A stretch of 20,177 nt of DNA from Candidatus Gerdarchaeota archaeon (GTDB taxonomy: Archaea; Asgardarchaeota; Heimdallarchaeia; JABLTI01): contig JAEORM010000166.1 in NCBI GenBank assembly GCA_016840905.1, positions 1 to 20,177 of the forward strand, given 5' to 3'. Positions 14,995 through 20,177 of the stretch are shown in pieces. The notes below the pieces were generated by a model. That model ran no database searches, was not told the DNA's origin, and worked only from the letters and a program-made list of their open reading frames with translations. The position numbers were made by a program, and so were the translations under genes. Positions within the stretch are counted from its first letter, which is position 1, and each line of letters begins with the position of its first letter.

Positions 14995-15675
14995 GTGAGT
15001 TCATTGCCTGAAAAGAGTGAGATTACTGATATGAGTGATGCTGAAACTCAAACTGATGATGGTCAAGAATTAATTTCAGGTTTAACTCAGATGCTTATCT
15101 TATTGTTACTCAAACGCGGTCCTCAACATGGGTATGAGCTTGCTAGTAGACTTGAACCTATCTATAAACGTCGTTTATCACCTGGTACAATTTATCCTCT
15201 TTTACAACGAATGGAATTGAAAGAATATATTCAAAGTAAATCATTAGTTGTATCAGGGCGAACTCGCAAAACATATGTAATAACCCGCTTAGGACGTATT
15301 GGTTTAGATAATGCTCAATTAACACTTTTAAGCATAGTAAAAAATGAGATTCCCGATATAGATCAAGATTCAGCTGGTATAGAACTTTTGAAAAGTTTAG
15401 CTCAATATCGAATATTACTAATTCTTGATCTTTCACCTCTTCATGGTTATGAACTTGTTGAAAAATTAGATGACCAATTCGGAAAGAAAATTGCTCTTGG
15501 AACAATTTATCCCTCTCTTCATAGATTGGTTGAAAAAGGTTATATTGTAAGCAAATCAGAATGGGAAGGTGATCGTGAAAGAAAGGTTTATGAGCTTACT
15601 CCTTTAGGAAAGGCAGCTTTAAAATATGCTCATCAAGAGATCACTCAAATAGCTGAGGATACAATTTTTGATTGA
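14995..15675 (+). CDS. Regulator with two PadR domains in one chain
   Basis: A 226-residue protein containing two PadR-type winged helices in tandem. The paired hallmarks are HGYEL at 45-49 and 150-154, and GTIYP at 64-68 and 169-173, each separated by 105 residues. Each wing is followed by a LTPLGK-like end (VITRLGR, ELTPLGK). Single-domain PadR proteins bind palindromic DNA as dimers and usually repress stress, efflux or phenolic-acid genes. Here one chain would supply both halves, giving a pseudo-dimer with non-identical reading heads. The first 28 residues are acidic and likely disordered. It starts at GTG 14995; an ATG at 15031 with GAGTGAG upstream is also possible. The gene between EF1A and the 15802 cluster is monocistronic by spacing. 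Target and ligand are unknown. Confidence 0.88.
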   Translation: MSSLPEKSEITDMSDAETQTDDGQELISGLTQMLILLLLKRGPQHGYELASRLEPIYKRRLSPGTIYPLLQRMELKEYIQSKSLVVSGRTRKTYVITRLGRIGLDNAQLTLLSIVKNEIPDIDQDSAGIELLKSLAQYRILLILDLSPLHGYELVEKLDDQFGKKIALGTIYPSLHRLVEKGYIVSKSEWEGDRERKVYELTPLGKAALKYAHQEITQIAEDTIFD

Positions 15676-15801
15676 AATCCTCATTGAGAATATCTTTATA
15701 ATTCAAATTTTTCACACAAACAACATCAAAAATACTTTAATTTGATTAAAAACAAATAATAATCCTCAAGAATTAATAAAAAAAATTTTGAAGGTAAAAA
15801 A

Positions 15802-16278
15802 ATGCGACAAACACGTCTTACTTGGTTTATCATAAGTGGAGTTTTGGGATTACTATTCATCATCTGGGGAGCTATAACTCCAAATATAGATTTATTACCA
15901 GGCGATGTTTGGTTGATTTTACCAGGAATTTTGATGTTCTTTATTTGTTTATTTGGAATTTTAGAGGATGTTTTTACCGATTGGGAAATATCAAAATATC
16001 TACTATCTGATAAATCAAACAATAAGACCTTAGAAGAAATAGCTTCTGACTTGAAAATTACTATTGATATAGCTAAAGAAAAAATTCTTACACTTCGAGG
16101 TAAAGAAAAGCTTACAAAAGCTTTCGACTCGAAAACAGGTTTCTTTATACCAGTTGATCTTGATAGCACTAATACTTGTAAGTATTGTTTTCATACAGAT
16201 GTCATAAGTGATTTTTGCCCGGTTTGTGGATCAAAAGTGATTTCAGTTTCAAAAGAAACTAATAATCAAAAGAAGTAA
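15802..16278 (+). CDS. Two-helix membrane protein with C-terminal zinc ribbon
   Basis: A 158-residue protein. Two membrane helices lie at about residues 8-26 (WFIISGVLGLLFIIWGAI) and 36-54 (VWLILPGILMFFICLFGIL). A cytosolic helical segment of about 65 residues follows that resembles a winged helix (TLEEIASDLKITIDIAKEKI). The C-terminus is a zinc ribbon with CKYC and CPVC. No family is recognised. Similar short-TM plus HTH-like plus zinc-ribbon proteins are common in archaea and are thought to be membrane-tied regulators or adaptors. The ribosome-binding site is AAGGT, 7-8 nt before the ATG. It is the first gene of a tight cluster: the DapA-like gene begins 24 nt after its stop, so co-transcription is very likely. 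Confidence 0.82.
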   Translation: MRQTRLTWFIISGVLGLLFIIWGAITPNIDLLPGDVWLILPGILMFFICLFGILEDVFTDWEISKYLLSDKSNNKTLEEIASDLKITIDIAKEKILTLRGKEKLTKAFDSKTGFFIPVDLDSTNTCKYCFHTDVISDFCPVCGSKVISVSKETNNQKK

Positions 16279-16302
16279 TTTAAAAAAGATTGCAAGAGCT
16301 GA

Positions 16303-17280
16303 ATGCTAATGGTTAAAAAATTCAAAGGAATAGGGTGTCCTTGTGTCACTCCTTTTAATGATGATGAATCTCTAAACCTAACTGCTCTTAGAGAATTAGT
16401 TGATTTTCTAATTAACAGTGAAATTAACGCTATTATTCCTACTGGAAATTGTGGAGAATCTTATACACTTTCAGATGAAGAATATCATGTGATTATCGAT
16501 ACAGTAGTTGATCAAGTAAATGCTGCTGTTCCAGTGTATATTGGATTACCTTCGGAAAATGTGAATAGAATTTTATCCATTGCTAAATATGCATCTGATT
16601 GTGGTGCAGATGGATTGGTTATCTATCCCCCTGAGATACCTTCGTTAAATGTGAATGAGTTAGTTAATCACTTTGAGTATTTAAGTTCAAATATAGATGA
16701 GAATCTCCTTATAGTAAATGACCCTGATTCAACAAAAATAGATTTACCTATTGAATTAATATCTAAATTATCAAAACAAAGCTCAATAGTTGGGATTATT
16801 GAACTAAGTAATGATTTCAAAAAGATACCACAAATAAGTTCTTCTGTACGAGATGATTTTAGAGTTTATACTGGGAGAGGTTTATTAGTACCTCAAGCTA
16901 TTAGAGAAGGAAAGGTTGAAGGAGCTATTGTACCAAGTGCAAATGTTGTTCCTAATTTATTGGTTGAATTATATGAAGCTTATAATGTTGAAATGATAAA
17001 TCGTTTTGAAGAGCTTCAAACAAAATTGATACCTCTTGAAATAGGCTTAAAATTAGGTTCTTTTCCAGCTGCTATAAAAGCTAGTTTGAATATGTTAGGT
17101 GTTAATGTTGGCTTACCTAGACGACCTATTTCCCCCTTACAAAACGGGGACATTGAAAAGCTACGTAACATCTTAATAAGTGTCGGTTGTTTAAGACCTC
17201 CAGTAAAAGAGGAAGACGAAGAAAAATCTCCAGCAGAAGAGGGTGAGGAGAAAAAACCAAAAACAACTAAAACAAAATGA
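16303..17280 (+). CDS. DapA/NAL-family protein lacking catalytic lysine and tyrosine
   Basis: A 325-residue protein with the DapA/N-acetylneuraminate lyase TIM barrel. Members normally form a Schiff base on lysine in G-I-K-E and use tyrosine in YNxP and the GTTGE loop. Here GIKE reads G-I-I-E (Ile166), the YNxP tyrosine is Val138 (V-N-D-P), and GTTGE reads GNCGE (48-52). The barrel is otherwise complete, with conserved positions such as GCPCVTPF, ADGLVIYPP and GAIVPSANV. It is therefore probably not an aldolase/lyase and may be a sensor, scaffold or enzyme with new chemistry. A charged tail of about 25 residues rich in Glu, Lys and Pro extends past the barrel. An ATG at 16309 is an alternative start. 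The prepilin peptidase begins 10 nt downstream, so the two gene products are likely made together. Confidence 0.88.
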   Translation: MLMVKKFKGIGCPCVTPFNDDESLNLTALRELVDFLINSEINAIIPTGNCGESYTLSDEEYHVIIDTVVDQVNAAVPVYIGLPSENVNRILSIAKYASDCGADGLVIYPPEIPSLNVNELVNHFEYLSSNIDENLLIVNDPDSTKIDLPIELISKLSKQSSIVGIIELSNDFKKIPQISSSVRDDFRVYTGRGLLVPQAIREGKVEGAIVPSANVVPNLLVELYEAYNVEMINRFEELQTKLIPLEIGLKLGSFPAAIKASLNMLGVNVGLPRRPISPLQNGDIEKLRNILISVGCLRPPVKEEDEEKSPAEEGEEKKPKTTKTK

Positions 17281-17290
17281 GCTGTAAAGT

Positions 17291-18592
17291 ATGGATTTCC
17301 TAATAGTTTATTCAATAATTGTTCCGATTGTTGCAATACTATCATTATTATATGCAGGAATTGAGGATATTTTACATCGAGAAGTTCAAAGAGAATTTAT
17401 TTGGCTTATTATGATTGGTGTCGGAATAATTTTGGATATTCTTTATTTGATTTTTTATAATGGTGCTCGAGCAAAAACAGATATATTAGCTGAAATGCTT
17501 TTATCGATTGTAATAGGTTTTATTTTGGGATTTTTACTTTTCTATATTGGAGCATGGGGCGGTGCGGATTCAAAAGCTCTCTGGTCAATTGTGATTCTTT
17601 CACCACTACATCCATTTTTAGAAACAAGGGGTACTTTAGTAAATCCTATTTTTCCAACTATTGAACCAAATATCTGGGTTTTAGATTCTTCTGTTATATC
17701 AATTCTATTGAATAGTGGTTTACTAGCTATCCTTTATCCACTCGTTCTTATCATTTTTAATTCAATCAGAGCAACTCGTGGTTCATTGTTTGATGAAGTT
17801 AAGGGCTCAACCGCAGGTAAGGTACGAAGTTTTATTTTTGGTTATAGGAAAAAAGTTACCAAAATAAATCCCAAAAAATTACATTATGATTTTCTTGAAA
17901 TTTTACCAGATAAGAAATTTCAAGGTTTATTTGAAGGTGATTTCAAAGGTCATCTTGATGGCAAATTTATTGGTCTCTACCAAGGATCCTTTAAAGGTGA
18001 ATTTAATGGATCAATTGTTGGAAAATTACTCAAAACACCCGAAGTAGGAATCAATGAAATGAAACTTGAAGATATAGTTTCTCAGGCGGAAAAAATTTCT
18101 AATGAAATTAAAATTGAGAAAAAGACTGAAGATGGAGAATTAGATTTTATTTTAAATAAATATCAAGAAATGTTTCTAAAAGAGAAGCTTGATTCCTCTA
18201 TAAAAGAAACTAACCAATTTATTAATTTTAATGGTAGAATAACCAATCAGATAACTGGTATTTTTATTGGTACTATGGAAGGATTATTTGAAGGTAATTT
18301 AACTGGTAAATTATTAGGAAATCTAGAAGGACATTTTTTTGGTAATTCTGGGAAAGGGAAATTATCTGGAACAACAATGGAAGAAAATTCTTGGCAATTG
18401 AAAATGCGAATAGGTTTAGATGAAGAGCAAGCAATGGAACGAAGACAATTACGTACATTGTGGCTTTTGCAAAATACAAAGAAAGAGACTGTCTGGGTAA
18501 CACCTGGATTGCCTTTTGTAACCTTAATGCTATTTGGTTATATCTTATATATCCTATTTGGGAATCTCTTTTTATTCCTAATAAGAATCTAA
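17291..18592 (+). CDS. Prepilin peptidase (A24) with glycine-phased repeat insert
   Basis: A 433-residue membrane aspartyl protease of the archaeal prepilin/prearchaellin peptidase group, which cleaves class III signal peptides of pilins and archaellins. Catalytic aspartates are Asp26 (GIEDILHREV) and Asp93 in GGAD (90-93). About five hydrophobic segments occupy residues 1-160. The family is usually 200-270 residues; here about 240 more follow before a final membrane helix at about 405-430. That cytosolic region has two blocks with glycine at every fourth residue: 212-244 (nine Gly, for example LFEGDFKGHLDG) and 323-351 (eight Gly, for example IFIGTMEGLFEG). They are separated by a charged helical linker. 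The pattern suggests a beta-solenoid or polymer-like module. No prepilin or secretion ATPase is nearby. Peptidase call confident; repeat function unknown. Confidence 0.88.
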   Translation: MDFLIVYSIIVPIVAILSLLYAGIEDILHREVQREFIWLIMIGVGIILDILYLIFYNGARAKTDILAEMLLSIVIGFILGFLLFYIGAWGGADSKALWSIVILSPLHPFLETRGTLVNPIFPTIEPNIWVLDSSVISILLNSGLLAILYPLVLIIFNSIRATRGSLFDEVKGSTAGKVRSFIFGYRKKVTKINPKKLHYDFLEILPDKKFQGLFEGDFKGHLDGKFIGLYQGSFKGEFNGSIVGKLLKTPEVGINEMKLEDIVSQAEKISNEIKIEKKTEDGELDFILNKYQEMFLKEKLDSSIKETNQFINFNGRITNQITGIFIGTMEGLFEGNLTGKLLGNLEGHFFGNSGKGKLSGTTMEENSWQLKMRIGLDEEQAMERRQLRTLWLLQNTKKETVWVTPGLPFVTLMLFGYILYILFGNLFLFLIRI

Positions 18593-18673
18593 GAGTATAA
18601 ATTACTGCTATATTTATAATAATAAGCGAAGAATTTTTTATCTGGTAATTAAATGACATCAAGGTAAGAACAA

Positions 18674-20062
18674 ATGGACGATTATGTTATTGTTGGAGCA
18701 GGTCCCGCAGGGATTCTTTGCGCCTATGAATTAGTCAAAAACGGCATTACAAATATCACTCTTATAGATCGTGGTAAAGAAGTTTACAAACGAAAATGTC
18801 CCAGGCGTGAAAGAAATACTGAATGTGTTGCTTGCAAAATTTGTGATATCACAAGTGGATTTGGTGGAGCCGGCGCGTGGTCTGATGGTAAAATAACCAA
18901 AGACACTTCTGGAACAGTGGGAGGATGGATGAGTGATTTTCTAACTCATGAAGAATTAACCTCTCTAACTGAATATATCGATCAAACCTTTTTATCATTT
19001 AGTAATGGTGGTGATAGGTATTTTAGTCCCGATCCAGAATTTGTTGATAAAATGAAAAGCAAATGTCGAAAGGAAAACATGAAATTAATTACTTACCCTA
19101 TCCGCCATTTAGGTACTGATAATGCTTCAGCAATTATGGATAATTTTTACAATTATCTGAAAGATAAAATCAATATTGTCTTAAAAGAACAAGTCGATAA
19201 AATCCTTGTTAACAATGGTGTTGTTGAAGGTGTTTCGACTTCTTCCGGTAAAATCTACAAGGCCAAAAAAGTTGTTATGGGTGTTGGTAGAGGGGGAACT
19301 AATTGGCTAAAGTCGGAATGTTCAAGATTAAATATTGCTTATTCAAATAATGCTGTAGATATCGGTGTTCGAGTTGAAACATTAAATGAATATTGTGCAG
19401 AATTTACTGAAAACCTCTATGAATTCAAAATCGAATATGTAACTAAAAACTATGAAGACCATGTGAGAACTTTTTGTGTCTGTCCAGGTGGTTTTGTTAC
19501 AACAGAACGTTATGATGAGACTACTTGTGTAAATGGCGAAAGTAGAACAGATATTAATAGTCCAAACACAAATTTCGCTATCTTAGTCACTTGTAATTTT
19601 ACTGAACCATTTAAGCAACCTATCCAATATGCTAAACATGTTGCTAATTTAGCTAATATGCTTTCAGGCGGTAATTCAGTTTTAATTCAACGTTTTGAAG
19701 ATTTGAAAAACGGTCGACGTTCCACACCAGAACGATTGGCTCGTTCAGTTATAAAACCGACTCTCGAGAGTGCCGTTGCAGGTGATATAAGTTTTGCTAT
19801 TCCAAGTAGAGTTATGAGTGATTTACAAGATTTCATTACCCATCTAAATGCGATTATGCCAGGTATAGATGGTCCAAATACACTGATCTATGCTCCTGAA
19901 ATAAAACTATACAGCATTCGTATTGACCTAAATAAAAACCTTGAATCAAAAACGGTAAAAAATCTATATTTCATAGGAGATGGAGCAGGCATCACTCGAG
20001 GTGTTATGCAAAGCGCCATGTCTGGAGTAGTGGTTGCTCGAGCGAACCATAAGAAAGTTTAA
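18674..20062 (+). CDS. FAD-dependent dehydrogenase (COG2509 type)
   Basis: A 462-residue flavoprotein. The dinucleotide fold starts at residue 4 with VIVGAGPAG (GxGxxG at 8-13) and ends the second strand with an acidic residue (LIDRG, Asp32). A cysteine cluster follows (Cys 42, 51, 54 and 57), then GFGGAGAWSDGK, the hallmark of COG2509 'FAD-dependent dehydrogenases'. The C-terminal FAD site is NLYFIGDGAGITRGVMQSA. These proteins are mostly uncharacterised oxidoreductases; the cysteine cluster may bind metal or an Fe-S cluster. AAGGT precedes the ATG. It sits 81 nt after the prepilin peptidase gene, so it may be at the end of that operon or have its own promoter. Its stop overlaps the stop of the truncated minus-strand gene by three bases. 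Confidence 0.92.
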   Translation: MDDYVIVGAGPAGILCAYELVKNGITNITLIDRGKEVYKRKCPRRERNTECVACKICDITSGFGGAGAWSDGKITKDTSGTVGGWMSDFLTHEELTSLTEYIDQTFLSFSNGGDRYFSPDPEFVDKMKSKCRKENMKLITYPIRHLGTDNASAIMDNFYNYLKDKINIVLKEQVDKILVNNGVVEGVSTSSGKIYKAKKVVMGVGRGGTNWLKSECSRLNIAYSNNAVDIGVRVETLNEYCAEFTENLYEFKIEYVTKNYEDHVRTFCVCPGGFVTTERYDETTCVNGESRTDINSPNTNFAILVTCNFTEPFKQPIQYAKHVANLANMLSGGNSVLIQRFEDLKNGRRSTPERLARSVIKPTLESAVAGDISFAIPSRVMSDLQDFITHLNAIMPGIDGPNTLIYAPEIKLYSIRIDLNKNLESKTVKNLYFIGDGAGITRGVMQSAMSGVVVARANHKKV

Positions 20063-20177
20063 TTTTTTTTCTTTCTTCTTATTTTTATTTCGTTATCAAA
20101 TTTTTTACGTTCGTTTTGCAAGTCCTCTAAATTTCCCAATAGAACACCTTCTAAAGTGAAGACCTCTGCATTATCAA
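20059..20177 (-). CDS. C-terminal end of a gene running off the right edge
   Basis: On the minus strand 38 codons are open from the right edge to a TAA at 20059-20061. They encode a tail with LEGVLLGNLEDLQNERKKF followed by a Lys/Arg-rich end, which looks like a helical C-terminus of a real protein rather than AT-rich noise. It overlaps the stop codon of the convergent FAD dehydrogenase gene. Family cannot be told from this fragment. Confidence 0.5.
   Translation of the reverse strand, partial: DNAEVFTLEGVLLGNLEDLQNERKKFDNEIKIRRKKKN

Noticed and set aside
15726..16169. 147-codon minus-strand reading frame
   Set aside because: It overlaps the membrane/zinc-ribbon gene, whose plus-strand frame has a ribosome-binding site, membrane helices and CxxC pairs. 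The opposite frame shows none.
18273..18662. 129-codon minus-strand reading frame
   Set aside because: Antisense to the repeat-bearing end of the prepilin peptidase; the composition is a by-product of its glycine-phased codons.
1..20177. CRISPR array, insertion sequence or prophage
   Set aside because: No spaced identical repeats, transposase, integrase or phage structural gene was seen; the 22-residue LRR units are protein repeats.

Overview
The window is strongly AT-rich and archaeal. It encodes an archaeal/eukaryotic-type elongation factor 1A, a CTP-dependent riboflavin kinase of the archaeal RibK type, a TrmB-type regulator and an archaeal A24 prepilin peptidase, and it has TATA-like boxes and T-rich 3' ends. 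The leucine-rich-repeat (LRR) proteins, the many small zinc-ribbon/membrane proteins and the particular EF1A make an Asgard-type archaeon a reasonable guess. That assignment is inference: no diagnostic eukaryotic-signature gene other than EF1A is present.

Layout. (1) 1-2617: two divergent LRR genes. One runs off the left edge; the other carries an N-terminal zinc-binding module. Their 348-nt intergenic region holds what looks like the 3' end of a tRNA with no 5' part. (2) 2788-4038: PncC/CinA-type amidohydrolase facing a helix-turn-helix/RibK riboflavin kinase. (3) 4209-8998: four minus-strand genes. These are a giant TrmB regulator whose DNA-binding and effector domains are separated by over 500 residues of Thr-rich predicted helix, an ABC ATPase without its permease, a zinc ribbon-PspC protein, and a zinc-finger protein with a PD-(D/E)XK-like nuclease signature. 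(4) 9177-13192: zinc ribbon/membrane protein, flavin reductase-like protein, an unrecognised 585-residue protein with an HTH-like stretch, and a secreted Ig-like protein. (5) 13444-15675: EF1A with a strong hairpin terminator, then a regulator made of two PadR domains in one chain. (6) 15802-20062: co-directional cluster of a membrane/zinc-ribbon protein, a DapA-fold protein that has lost its Schiff-base lysine and tyrosine, a prepilin peptidase whose cytosolic insert has glycine at every fourth residue, and a FAD-dependent dehydrogenase of the COG2509 type. A truncated gene enters from the right edge.

The most unusual material is the tight trio 15802-18592. Its first two gaps are 24 and 10 nt. 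It joins a catalytically dead-looking DapA homologue to a prepilin peptidase carrying two blocks of xΦxG tetrapeptide repeats, which suggest a beta-solenoid or polymer-forming cytosolic module. Second is the 781-residue TrmB/coiled-coil regulator, which has two inverted repeats in its promoter region. Third is a recurring CCAAT...ATTGG hairpin just before the ribosome-binding sites of the two exported/membrane protein genes at 9177 and 12440. No CRISPR array, insertion sequence, rRNA or complete tRNA was seen.
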